From Hirundichthys speculiger (taxonomy: Eukaryota > Chordata > Actinopteri > Beloniformes > Exocoetidae), in assembly GCA_018398805.1 (NCBI GenBank), contig JAGFBZ010000290.1, forward strand, positions 1,116,001 to 1,180,000: a DNA stretch of 64,000 nucleotides, read 5' to 3'. The position numbers were made by a program, and so were the translations under genes. Below, one piece after another: positions 19,501 through 31,205 of the stretch. Every line of letters starts with the position of its first letter. The stretch's first letter is position 1. Below the pieces are notes generated by a model. That model saw nothing but the letters and a program-made list of their open reading frames with translations, did no database searches and was not told where the DNA came from.

Positions 19501-22500
19501 TGCTCCGTTTCAAGTAACTTCTGCTCTTTATCTAGAAGTCTTTGAGAAATGGTTTCCACCTCCCCTTTTAGCTTTTGGACCTCATACTGAAGAGCATCCA
19601 TCTGTTTAGAGCTATCCTCCTTTATTTCAGCCAGAATTTTCTCACTAACCTCAGCTTCCTCCTTAGCTTTTTGAGCCAGGTTTGCTTGGGCAGAGGCCTC
19701 CTCTTTAATTGTGTTAAGTTTTAGGTCTTTATCAGCAATGAGTGTCTTGACGTCTGACAGCTCTGTCTGGAGGTTCTGAAGGCTCTCTTCAGCTTCAAGG
19801 AGCAGTTTTTCTTTCTCAGTTTGAGATTCCTTTAGCTTTTGAATCTCTTCTTCGTGTGCCTGAATCTCTTTCTGAAGTACTTCCAAGTGTTGGACTTTCT
19901 CATGCAGGCTTTGGAGTACCTGCCTTTGTTGACAATTTTCTTGTTGTTGTTCAGTCAACAGATCCATCTTAGTCTCAATATCTGCCTCAGCCTTCCTTAG
20001 TGAGGAGCTAAGGGTCTCCACTTGTTCATTTAAACTTTGCCTCTCTTGATGTAACAACTCTGATTGTGCTGAACTTTCGGTCTTCAGTGAAACCAACTGT
20101 TTTTCTTTGGCTTGAATCTCATTTTTCATCCTCTGTGCTTCTTCCGCAGACGAAGACAGTTGTTGCTGCAGAAGCTCCAGCTGATGAGCACTGTCCTGCT
20201 TCTGTTTATGAAACACGTCTGCCTGATTCAGAATGCTGTCTTCAGCCATTTTTAGAGAGTCGCCCATATCATGCAGCTGTTTTTTCAAAGTTGTGATCTC
20301 CTGCTGTAGCATGTCAGAATGTGCAGATCCTTCTTGTTTTAGATTGATTAGCTGCTCCTCTTTATCCTTTATCTGTTCTCTAAGATTTTTCATTTCCTCT
20401 TCCGAACTCATCATTATGTTGTGAAATGTGTCCTTTTCCTGAGAGATCTCCATTTCCTTTTGAGCCAGCAGCTCTTCTTTAGTTTCAACCTGCTCTGTTG
20501 CAGCCCTGAGAGACTCACTCAATTGCAGCACTTTCTCCCTGAGAGTTTGGATCTCACTGTGTATGACCTCTGACTCCTTGCAGCTAGTGGCTTTTATAAT
20601 GTCTACCTCGCTCTCTTTAGTTTGCACTTCTTGCTTCAGGTGATTCACCTCCTCCTCAAGAAGTGCAGTTTGCTTTGTACAGTTCATCAATCTGTAAGGC
20701 GCTCTCTTGTTCCTGCTTTGCTATCAAGTCTTCTTTAACTTGAGCCTGGTTCTCAGCTATCTCAAGAGAATTGCTCAAACTTTTTATTTGCATGTGCAGA
20801 GCTTCAACCTCTTGTTCCAGTAACCCAGAATGTGTGGATGTCTCCATCTTCAGTTGAACCAACCGTTCCTCCTTAGAATTAATCTCTGCATTAAGCCTCT
20901 TCACTTCATCTTGAGATGCCTACCATCTGCATCTGGAGTTCCTCCAACTTATGAGCACTCTGTAGTTTCTGCTCTGGCTAAAAGATTTTCCTTACACTGT
21001 AAATTCTCCTCAGTTTTGCTCAATGAGGAACTAACAGACTTAAGCTGTTCCTTTAAATGTTGAATTTCCTGATTTAGTTGTTCTGTTTGCTCTGAATTTT
21101 GACTTTTCAACAAGCTCATCTGTTCCTCTTTTGCCTGGAACATCTCCTTCATATTTCCTAAAATCTCTTCGGAAGCAGACAATTGCTGCTTAAGAGTCTC
21201 GATCTGATGAGCACTGTCCTGCTCCTGTTTGCTCAGTACAACAAGCTGACTCTGAACTTTCTCCTCAGCCTTTTTGAGAGAATCACCCACATCATCTAGC
21301 TGGTGTTTTAGACTTTTGATCTCTTGCTGTAGCGTGTCAGAATGTATGGATCCCTCTTCTTTTAAGGTAACCAACTGCTCCTCTTTCATCTGGATCTGTT
21401 CTCTAAGATTTCTGATTTCCTCTTCAGAGCTCATCATTGTGTTCTGAAATGTGTCCTTTTGCTGAGAGATCTCCATTTCCTTCTGAGCCAGAAGCTTTTC
21501 TTTAGTTTCAACCTGCTCAGTTACAGCTCTAAGTGATTCCCTCAAAGATTGTATTTCATCCCTCAGAGTTTGAATTTCACTCTTTAGATCCTCTGAATCT
21601 TTCCAAGCCTCAGACTTTGATTTACTGAGTTCATCCTCTTTAGTTTGGATTTCTTGATTCAGGTGATTCACCTCCTCTTTAAGAACTGCATGGTCCTTTC
21701 TTAATTTCTCAATCTCTAAGGTACTCTCCTGTTCCTGCTTGGCCATCAGATCTTCTGTGACTTTTACTTGGTTCTTAGCCATCTCAAGTGAATTGCTTAA
21801 ACTTTTTATTTGCACGTTAAGAGCTTCAGTCTCTTGCTGCTGGAATTCAGTGTGCAGAGAATCTCAGTCTTCAGCTGTACCAACTGCTCCTCCTTAGAGT
21901 TTATCTCCACATTAAGCTTCTGCACTTCATCTTGAGATGCGACCATCTGCATCTGGAGCTCCTTCATATGATGAGCACTCTGAAGTTTGAGCTCAACCAA
22001 TAGATTTTCTTTAGACTGTACATCCTCCTCAGCTGCTTTAAGTGATGAGGAAAGAAACTCAGCTTGCTTCTTTAATTCTTGGATCTCTTGGCGCTGGCGT
22101 TCTCCTTGTGCTGAACTTTCATTTTTCAACAGTATCATCTGTTCCTCTTTAGTCTGTATCTCTTTCTTCAAGTTCTTTAACTTCTCTTCAGAGGTTGACA
22201 GTTGTTGTTGCAGAAGCTCCGTTGTGTAGGCACTTTCCTGCTGCTGCTTTGCATGCAGAGCCTGCTGAATTAGAACCTGTTCTTCAGTCTTTGTCAAAGA
22301 CTCATTAAGATGTTCTAATCGGCCTTTTAGGCTTTTAATCTCTTGCTCAAGAGATTCAGATTGTTGAGCGCTGGTGTCCTTTAGCAAAGCCAGCTGCTGT
22401 TTTTTTTCCTGTATCTCTGCATTAAGTTTCTGCACCTCCTCCTCAAAGCGTAAAATCTGTTGTTCAAGATCATTTCTTTGCTGGGCATTTTCTTCTTGGG

Positions 22501-25500
22501 TTTTAGCCAGAAGCTCTTGCTTAAGCTGAATTTCCTGCTCAGCCTGCTTTAGAGATGAGCTAAGGTCTTCCACATGAACTGTTAAAGCGTGGATTTTGTT
22601 GTGCAGAATATCTTGCTCATTAGCCTTCTCAAGCAGTAATTTAGCAAGTGCTTCTTCTTTGGCTTGAATTTCATCTTTGTTTTTTTCTTTTTCGTCTGCA
22701 AGTAGGTCAATTTCTCCTCTGAGACTGTTAATTTCTTGCTCTTTATCACCTAACAGAGAAGTAGCAGCAGCGAGCTTTGTCTCAAGATCCTTTAAATTTT
22801 CTTCTGTCTGATGTAGAATGTCTTCTTTCTGTTTCTTTTCCTCTGTTAGTGTTTCAACCTCTTGTTCACAAGCAGTGATATGCTGTTGTAGTGTGGTCAC
22901 TTGCTCAGTTTTCTGACACTCCAGACGCTCGAGTTGAACTTTGAGTTCTTGTATCTCTTCCTGAACAATCGCTCTCTGTTCAGCTAAATCCCTTTGCAAT
23001 TTGTCCAGCATTTCATCCTTTGCTTGAATCAGTTCTTCACTGTGGGCCTTTTGTTTCATTAGGAGCTCTTTCTGTTGTGTTATTTCTTGTTGATACTCAA
23101 TCAACTTATTACTTTTTGTTTGTATGTCCTCTTCTGCCCTCTTTAGTGACCAAACTGTGCTCTCAAGCTCATTCTTAAGACAGTTGATTTCCATCTCCAG
23201 CTTCTCTCTCTGGTAATTCATAAGAAGACACTTAATAGACATCTCTTACGGTATAAATGTTCTGGCATAGGCACAGATTTGTTTACATTTGCTGACTTAT
23301 GTGCTTTACCTCCATTACAGGACCCATATTTTCCCCTACTTCCTCCTTTGTGATCCTTCTTATTTCATCCTCTAGGCAGGAAATCTTTCCTTGGAGGATC
23401 TGAATTTGTTCAGTCAGGAGCTCCTAAGAATAACAAAAAAGAGAGGAAACATAGATTGAGGTCTCTTATCTGCACATGTACAAACAGTATCAGAAGTAAT
23501 TGTATTAAAAAAGACAAAGAAAGAAAGAAAAAAATGTTATGAGTAATGAAAAATATAGAAAAAGTATTTCAGTGAGAACTTTCCCTTATTACTTTTTTTT
23601 TTTTTAGCCACAACAAATTCTAAGGGGTGTAGAAGCATCCACACACATTAAGGACAGTTTCCAGTGTGAAAGAGTAACACTCAAAGATTTGTTATTACCT
23701 TCCTCATGCCAACAATGAGACTGCATTAAACCATACAAATGGCTGTATATAATATGAATAACATCATCATAATATGAATAACATCATAATAATATGAATA
23801 ACATTCAGTTTTTATACAAATGAATACAATTAATAATCTATCCTGTGTAATTCTCTTTGTATAACTATAGTCAACCTTTTGGGCAGTGGTTTGATTGAGC
23901 TCAGACTGTAGATGGCTCGTTTTGCCTCTCCACTCATCCTCAGCAGACGTTTGAGTTTCTGTCAGTCTCCCAACTTCTGCCTCAAACACGGCCAGCTGGG
24001 AACATACTGCTCTCACCTGTGAATATTTCAAGAAATATTCAAGAATATATTTCAAGAATATTTCATAATCTGGATTAACATTAACATTTTGATATACTTC
24101 ACTATTTTGCATGTTTTAAGTTCTTTTCTCTGTGTAACACTTCTGAAACAGTTACCAAATCTGACACATTCAGTTTTTATACAAAAACATGATCTATATC
24201 ACTAACAATTGCTAATCTGAACCACTTGCAAATTTAAATTATAGTCAGTTAGGTTGAAAAAAAAGATTATTAACAAAGAATAAGTGAAACTGTCACCTGA
24301 CAGGAGAGTGCACCATTTTCATCTGTAAGTTGATCCACCTTCCGCTCCATATGTGAAGAGGTACTCTTGAGCTCTTTATTTTCTTTTAACATTTCACTGA
24401 GACGCTTTTGCAACCTTAAACAGAAAACAAGAAAAAAATAGCTCAGTTATTTTCTGTTACTTTCAACATTAAAGCCTAATAATGAACTAAATATTTTCTT
24501 CTTTCTATATAGTTCATAGATTATAATTTAGGTGTATGTATGGAAATACTCAAAAATATATCAGACATGTTTGGTTTAAGGAAGGTATTCAAGTAAAGAT
24601 GTTCCCATACGATATTAGCCTGACCTTGTTTAAAAACTAAAGCCCAACACTCTTCTATGCTGTACCAGACGGTTCGGCAGAGACATGCATTAACAAATAA
24701 AATTAAAGAAAATAGAGGTCTAAATCATTTATTTTCCTCCATTCTTGAATACATACATGTCATTCTTTGTCTCAAGCTCACTGATCTGATCTCTGATAAC
24801 CTGCTCCTGATCACCCTGCTCTTCTTTCAGCTTGTCCAGGCGGTACTGCAGCTGACTGATATGAGACTCTGGGTTAAAAGAAGACAAAAAAAGGGGAAAA
24901 ATACATATGAAAAAAAGGCATCCCATATTATCTCAGTCACAGTACACATTAACTAATGTCATAAATGCGATACCTCTTTGTGCAATGAGGGCAAGCGTGT
25001 TAGCCAACTCCCTTTCCAAATTATCTCTGTACTCTCTCTCCTTGGTCATCTGTCTTTGCATTTTCCTCATCTGGAACTTAGGTGTACTCATAATCTCTGC
25101 CAAAGGTGACTTGCTATGGGTATAAAAGCAGATGAGCATAATAAATAAATTTAGATTTTTTTTTATAGTTATGTATGTAGTCCACTCCCCAGTTCAATAA
25201 TACTTTATTCATCCATGAAGAGGAATAATAGAATCTGAAAAAGTTTAGAATAAACATTTCCAATGAGATTATCTCATTGACAAATCAATAATAAAACCCT
25301 GTGTGATGAATTCTAAATCCATACCAATACCTGACTGAAGAAGAAGCCACAGTTTCTATATCCAAAAAGGTTACTTTCTGTGTGCGATGAAAGACTGGAG
25401 ACCCATCATCGGAGAATGAGGAGACAGTTGACACATTGGAGCTAGAGGTTGTTGCTGATCGTTCAAACATTTCCGGGGTGACAGGCAAATCTAAAACACA

Positions 25501-26819
25501 GTTTACGGTTTGTATACAGTTTCTAAATCCCAATCCAGAGACAGCATAATACAGCTGCACAGCAAACGTGAAACATCAACACCTCTTTATATAGCATTTT
25601 CTGAACTTACATTTCTTTGCCAAGTAGGCATCAAGTCTGTCACTCAGATAAACACAGTCCTCACTCTCCATCACAAAGGAACAACTCAGGTTTGCTAGTT
25701 CTCGCTAACAATGACAACACATTAAAAGAGAATTAAATGATAGCACAACACAGTCAATGTTAAATGAGTGTGTGGAAATAGACACAATGTACAATGCGAG
25801 GAAAAAGAAAGCATTCCTTTACCTCCACCTCAGACTCCAACATGTTCAAAGTGCAGCGGTCATTCATCATATCATGATATACAAGCAACAAGAGCACCTA
25901 GTGACATTACAAAAACTTGTGAGCATGGTTATTTTTGAGTTTGCCTTAATATTATTAAGCTTTTTTTTTTTCATCTTTGTCTTATACCTTTGAAATTTCT
26001 AAAGTTAGGTTGTTGCCATGTCTTATGTTGTCCCAACAGACAGAAGTCCCTTTTCTATGATTAAATCTGCAATCCCCTAATAAACAAAACCGAAAAGTTA
26101 GTTCTCATAGTAGCGGAATACAAAACATCTGTAATAAAAGGGGTCAGTCAATTCAAATGGAAATTCAAATTCAATTCAAATGTGTGATGAACAGCAATTT
26201 TATTGACAAAAATAAAACTGTGGTCAAATGTGCAAACAGGCAGGCAGATGGATGTTAAAAATGATAGCGTAAAACAACACAAGAAACTAACAGAGAAACT
26301 CACTTTCTAAAAAGTCTGCTACAAGCCTGAGTCGATCCTCAAAGGAATTACTAAGAGTGCAGTTAGGTTCCTTCCTCCTGATAAGACAAAAAGGTAAGAC
26401 AAAAAGAAAGTTGAGGTTTAGAAAAAGGAATTAACATTTCTATGCATTGAAGAACCCACTCTCAGCAGAAGCAAGTTGAAAAAACTGTTCACAATTTACT
26501 GAACCTTCTCCTGTTTACACAAACATACAGATATTTCAACACATTCCTCCAACTCACAGCAGAAAAATCAGTTTCACCAGGACCACCCCATCCTGTAAAG
26601 AATCAAGGCTTATCTCGTTGTCAGAGAGTTTGACACTGTTGACCTGTAACAAATTAATAGAAAATTTGTTTAGGAAAAATCGGAACATCAAATTTGCACA
26701 TAGTCTCAGTTCTTCGGAAAAATGGTATACACTATTGCAATGTTAAACTTAGTATGACCTTACCCAGCTGAGAAGGGCCTTGACACCCAAGTTTAACATC
26801 TTGGCTGGCCGATTCCAAC
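13538..26819 (-). CDS. numa1: Nuclear mitotic apparatus protein 1 (NuMA)
   Basis: NuMA links LGN and dynein to cortex and spindle poles. Twenty-three minus-strand exons are visible. The start is ATG at 26799-26797 (MLNLGVKALLSW), continuing as VNSVKLSDNEISLD. Exons: 26819-26764, 26643-26558, 26377-26304, 26076-25988, 25897-25823, 25704-25611, 25490-25331, 25113-24974, 24868-24757, 24414-24297, 24016-23876, 23423-23310, 23209-19035, 18864-18655, 18525-18335, 18154-18017, 16568-16463, 16205-16007, 15444-15308, 15045-14749, 14618-14517, 14407-14090, 13600-13538. Known NuMA signatures appear in order: STPKFQMRKMQRQM, the coiled coil, LYFTPINTRQIK, RRRTTQVINITMTK, LIGLPGYRRSTAHSQ, the LGN-binding segment DWLRIAELQARNKACLPHL, TDEELRTGDPSDTIRRASM and MFTIDNTPK. 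About 2,390 codons are implied, against 2,115 residues in human. The 4.2-kb exon has frame breaks near 21,860, 20,975, 20,920 and 20,670. These look like single-base errors because repeat copies align across them. The last exon is the least certain. Confidence 0.93.
16842..17784. mobile_element. Non-autonomous hAT-like element with 8-bp TSD
   Basis: The element begins TAGGGATGCACCATAAC and ends GTTATCGTGCACCCCTA, imperfect inverted repeats. It is flanked on both sides by the exact octamer ACAAGAAT (16834-16841 and 17785-17792), the hAT hallmark. The 943-bp interior has no transposase frame. It sits in the numa1 intron between exons 16 and 17. Its termini resemble those of the element at 2,367-3,203 (shared TAGGGATGCA start and GCACCCCTA end), but the inner sequence differs. 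Confidence 0.9.
19900..22500 (-). repeat. Tandem coiled-coil repeats within numa1 exon 13
   Basis: Within the giant exon the protein is made of units of about 84-86 residues. Each unit carries an EI..KEEQL..LK core, then S....LEQEI..LK..L, then SSSL..AEE...K..LLA, then QQESA...E.LQQQL. A higher-order copy is offset by about 1,022 bp (four units): plus-strand anchors at 20448-20457 match 21471-21480, and 20781-20792 match 21803-21814. Long stretches between the copies are close to identical, which indicates recent duplication. Human NuMA's rod is not known for such strict periodicity. Confidence 0.85.
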
Positions 26820-27180
26820 CTGTAGGCCAAAGCGGGGAGGGGGAAGAAGAAAATGTTACGGATACAGACGTTTGGTGCTAGCAGTGAAAACACATTCATT
26901 ATAACATAGCTAAGCAATGCATTTTGTCGGAAAGCCTGTTACGTCGTGTAACTTGGATATAACAAGTCAAAACTTTACTAAATTTGTAAGTTTTGTAAAC
27001 TGAATTTTAAAAAGTTTTGTTAACGCTACATGTATATTACATAAATTCATACTTGTTGACAACTCGTTAACAGTTAACGTAAATACTGTGTTAAGCTAAC
27101 AATATCATAGCGATCGCTGAGTAACGTCCCTTTTGAACAGCCAACGATAATACATTGTTGCTTCCTGACAGTTACTCACC

Positions 27181-27255
27181 CAAAAAGGGTTAAGAATATC
27201 TCCTCTTGCTACGCGCTACTCTGTATTGAGTTTGTAACCGAGAAGGCCGACTACA
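27181..27255 (-). promoter_or_regulatory. numa1: Putative numa1 5' UTR exon
   Basis: A good minus-strand donor (TTTTTGG followed by gtgagt) ends at about 27,182, upstream of the first coding exon, whose acceptor is at 26,820. The upstream boundary is a guess. CCAAT boxes lie at 27,332-27,336 (plus) and 27,379-27,383 (minus), typical of cell-cycle promoters, in a CpG-containing stretch. Confidence 0.45.
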
Positions 27256-27620
27256 TTCATATACTCCTACCAAATAAACAGTTTCGTGAAATGAGACAAA
27301 ATTCAAAAAGGGTTGAAGAATATTGAACCAGCCAATCCCTTTGCACGTAGCCACGCGTCGGAAAAATGAAGGAGGTCGATTGGTCTAAAAGCCGGACGTT
27401 TTCAACGCGTTACGCTTGTACACGTAACACGTAGATTATTTCAACCGTACTAGCGCCTGACGCCCATATTTCTTGTCTGAGGACACGGAAAAAGTGTTTT
27501 ATTTCAAGTGACAGAAGATCCCATACACGCGCACACAGTTTGCTTAATTGACTAGGGATTTATCGTATGACACGAAATAAATATGAATGTTTTCCTGGAT
27601 TTATGAAAACTGTAAGGGGG

Positions 27621-27661
27621 GCTACAAGTCCCACAATGCCTTTTGTCGTTTCCATAGAAAC
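27621..27661 (+). promoter_or_regulatory. ZNF143-like and RFX X-box-like motifs
   Basis: GCTACAAGTCCCACAATGCC at 27621-27640 closely resembles the ZNF143/STAF site found in many vertebrate promoters. Eight bases on, GTTTCCATAGAAAC at 27648-27661 is a near-palindromic X-box-like sequence with two half sites separated by AT. Both lie about 300 bp upstream of the lrrc51 start codon, in the gap to the divergently transcribed numa1. Occupancy is inferred from motif shape only. Confidence 0.5.
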
Positions 27662-27928
27662 GGAGTGTTGTCTTTTTGATAGCTTGAGCAAGACCGAAAA
27701 GAGATTTCTACACCACAAAACCCACAGTAACGTCAAACCAAAAAAAGGTTTTAGGTTGCTTTACATTGAGGGTGAGTTAATGATCCAGGTAACAGAATCT
27801 TTACGTTTTTATCATTAAATTTAGACAATAAATGTAAAAGCTTGTGTGGATTTTACGCAGAGGTATGAGTGTTTGATGACTTTGATGGACACGTTGAAAA
27901 TATTTACGTTCCTGCCATATTCCTTCAG

Positions 27929-30105
27929 GCTGCTGAGGGTTTCACAGGTGAGACTATGTACGGAGCACCAGTGGATTTATCCTTCAGAAATATCAGCAAG
28001 TTGACAGGTGATAGTTTTTAAGATTTTCCTCCTCGTTTTTAAGTCCTTCTCGCAACATTTGACAAAAAACAATAATAAAAAAAAAATCTTATATGAAAGA
28101 AACAGTGTCCCAGAAGTTAAATGTAATGCACCTGTATGTTGTATCTCCCTTTTTAATTTGAAAAGTGATTTTATTTGGCCAACTGTAAATGCTGAATATA
28201 TAAAATGTTTTGAGATGTTTCCAGAGTTTTCCTTTGGAACTCAATATTTTGTGACTTCATCCAGTTTTACCATGAGAATCAGGATTTTCAAAGATTTATT
28301 TTCCAATAATACTAAATTATTCACATAGGAGTAAATGTATCTAGAATTTGAGAAATTGTCTTTCAAATTACAGAAATTACCATTTAACCGGTAAATTGTG
28401 ATACTTCAAAGTAATCTGAAGTGGCTAAAATAAACATAAGGTTTATATACGAAGAAATTGCCACTGTATACATGTGAAGAAATTATTTCATCTATCTATT
28501 TAACATATAACCTAAAGCTCAATTCTCTTGTGTTTGTGTTATGAATTTAATGTTAATTGGAAGTTTTACGTAGACTCTGCAATTTAAAACATAAACCCTG
28601 TGACCCTGCAGATGATTAAACGGGCATAGATAATGGATGGGTGGATGGTATAACATAAAATAACTGATCAATGGTTTCTCTTGAAACCTGAATTTCTTGA
28701 AAGTGCACAAAGGCTAAAACATAACATAAACTGAGCGACACAACTATCTCAGCAAAGACTTGATGTTCTCTGAATTTAATTTCAATCTATGTTTCAGATG
28801 CTTGGACAGAGGAGCCTAGTAAAGGTCTGCGGCCTTTAAAGAGAAATTCAGAGAAGAAATACCTCAGTTGTTCTCTGCGCCTCAGCAACAACAATATCTG
28901 TGACCTGTATGAACTCCAGACAACTGTTTCCCACTTCCTGGCTGAGCCTTCACATCTTGCCTGGCTGGACCTTTCCTTCAACAAAGTCAGCCATATAGAC
29001 CAGGTGAGTTTCCTCAAGTTTACTTTTTGTGCCTTTTGTCTTGTGCATAGGCTAATAGATAACCCTTTAATGGTTGATTTTCTCTATATGAGCACCAGCA
29101 TATGTAGTTTTTACCATAACTTAGCTTTATGTTGCATCTTACATCTGCAGTTTGTGCACACGTTTTCCAGATTTTGTGCGAGCTGCGTAGCCTACGTGTG
29201 TTGTATCTCCATGGAAACAAGATATGCGTTCTGTCAGAGGTGGATAGGCTGGCAGCACTGCCACACCTTCACTCCATCACTCTGCATGGGAATCCCATAG
29301 AGGCCAGCAAGAATTATAGGTTGGACACTTTTTTATATAAAATGTAAATAGATAAAAAATAAATTACTCTAAACACACAAACATACTGCCTGGTATGCTG
29401 TTTTTTTTTGTTTTTGTTTTTTAATCTATAATGAGTGTATTGAGTTTATTTTTCATGAACAATGAAAACTGAAGCAGTAATCCACAGTTGCTGCTTGTTT
29501 GCTGTTTACACAACAGAAATAAATGCAGACAGTCAGTATTACACACTGTTGAACTTCACAAGTGCAGAGTGAGGTATTACTCTTCTAGTGACATGAGCAC
29601 TTGGAAAGCATGCACATGCATAACATTGCAACAGGTGCTCCAATGCAGATCAAGTTTATATCCCAGTCTGCACAGCAACAGCAGTTACGCACACATTCAA
29701 ATACACACACACTGCAGTGCCTCCTGCTTTCATCTTCATCTGAGTTTGCAGATAGTGGGACTGTTGGTTAAGACTGTATTCCAATGACCCGATGTCTTAT
29801 AAATGCAGCTTTTTTATTGATTTATATCACACATGATGAGCTAGTGACATGAGATTTACTTTTTTGTGAGTGGCAGGAGTGTTCTTCAGCATTCAGCGTT
29901 GCTTTTGTTTGTTTTGGATATAGCTATATATTAACTGATATTAATTAGTGTAAGTTTTTCTGTGTACAGGAATCGTGTGATTTCTGCTTTGCCTTGGTTG
30001 AGGTCCGTGGACTTCAGTGCTGTAACACGGCAGGAACGTGTTATAGCAAAGATCTGGCATCAAGGCAACACCTGCAGCAGGAGCAGCAAGGCGAGTCCAC
30101 AGTGA
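27929..30105 (+). CDS. lrrc51: Leucine-rich repeat-containing protein 51
   Basis: Four coding exons are visible: ATG 27956 to 28007 (the exon itself has an acceptor at 27,928), 28798-29003, 29171-29319 and 29970-30105 (TGA). All phases match and all junctions are GT-AG. The protein starts MYGAPVDLSFRNI and contains the LRR segments LRLSNNNICDL, LAWLDLSFNKVSHID, LRVLYLHGNKI and LHSITLHGNPIE, then the cap region SALPWLRSVDFSAVTRQER. This order and spacing match human LRRC51, the LRR half of the LRTOMT locus. The product is a small cytosolic LRR protein expressed in ciliated tissues in other vertebrates. The sequence gives about 180 residues, close to the family length. A non-coding or short first exon upstream, near 27,600-27,830, is likely. 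Confidence 0.92.
28595..28650 (+). repeat. Truncated (ATGG)n-tailed repeat
   Basis: Only the last about 50 bases of the fish interspersed repeat are present ('ccctgtgaccctgcag', 'aaacgggcatagataatggatgg'). It lies in lrrc51 intron 1. Confidence 0.7.
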
Positions 30106-30749
30106 CTGCAGGCTCTACTGTCATAGTTTGTTGAAGTCACATTACCAGAGGTCAGAAAAATCTGGGGCCATAAATGCAAACACAAAAATTATCAAGCGAT
30201 TCTTAAATTTACTTTGATCTCTAGTGATTTGCAAATAGTATGAACCCAAAATATTTAATGTTTTTTTCTTGTAATCTTCATTATATTTGTTAACATTTAT
30301 TATTATTTTTATATATATATTTTTACATTTCAGACCTGCAATGCATTCCAAAAAGTGAAAGCTTTTGGCACTTTGTAATCTTGCCATTCTTTCTCACGAC
30401 ACTTAAAAGGCTCTCTGGCATTGAGGATTGAAAATGAATATATAGCTGTCTTTTTGAAGATCGCTTATGTTCATCTAAAATCTCAATGTATTTTTCTGAA
30501 TTAATGTTGCCGTCACAGATGTGAAAACAACTTTTGCCAGGAGAGCAATACAATCCAGTACTATTACAGACCCTGGCATTGGGACTTTTTGCTGGTAGAC
30601 TTTTACCATCCAGAGGACACAATGTTCATTTCCTTCAAAAAAGATCTGGATTTAGGTCTGACCATTGTGTGATGGTTCATCCCAGATGACTGTCCATATT
30701 GGGTTTGTACCATTGTCCTCCAAGCACTGAAACTGGTCCAAATTTGGTT
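30106..30749. other. lrrc51 3' flank, no gene seen
   Basis: AT-rich sequence holding the probable 3' UTR of lrrc51. The short frames on either strand show no recognisable domain. Confidence 0.4.
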
Positions 30750-31075
30750 CCTGGTTCAAACCTCAGCAGGGGTCTTTCTGTGTGGAGTTTGCATGTTCTC
30801 CCTGTGCTTGCGTGGGTTTCCTCCCACAGTCCAAAGACATGCATATTAGGTCAATTGGTGGTTTCTAAATTGCCCGTAGGAGTGATTGTGAGTGTGTGTG
30901 GTTGTTTGTCTATATGGCCCTGTGACGGACTGGCGACCTGTCCAGGGTGTACCCCTGCCTTTCGCCCGTAGACGGCTGGGATAGGCTCCAGCAGATCCCT
31001 GTGACCCTTCGGAGGATGAAACGGGTATAGATAATGGATGGATGGATGGATGGATGGATGGATGGATGGATGGAG
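30750..31075 (+). repeat. Near full-length (ATGG)n-tailed interspersed repeat
   Basis: This is the longest copy in the window. It has the typical modules 'gtgtggagtttgcatgttctccc', 'gggtttcctcccacagtcc', 'taaattgcccgtaggagtg', 'ctggcgacctgtccagg' and 'gggataggctccagcag', ending in GGAT units. A second 3' fragment follows directly at 31,078-31,205. Confidence 0.85.
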
Positions 31076-31077
31076 GG

Positions 31078-31205
31078 ACTGGCAACCTGTCCAGGGTGTA
31101 CCCCTGCCTTTCGCCTGAAGTGAGCTGGATTAGCTTCCAGCAGATCCCTGTGACTCTGCAGAGGATAAAGCGGGTATGGATAATGGATGGATGGATGGAT
31201 GGATG
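31078..31205 (+). repeat. Second, 5'-truncated copy of the same repeat
   Basis: It starts again at 'ctggcaacctgtccaggg' and ends in a second GGAT run. The tandem position suggests insertion into the tail of the first copy or a local duplication. Confidence 0.8.

Noticed and set aside
27567..27818. 83-codon frame upstream of lrrc51
   Set aside because: It spans the promoter motifs, has no recognisable domain, and is more likely untranslated or intergenic sequence.
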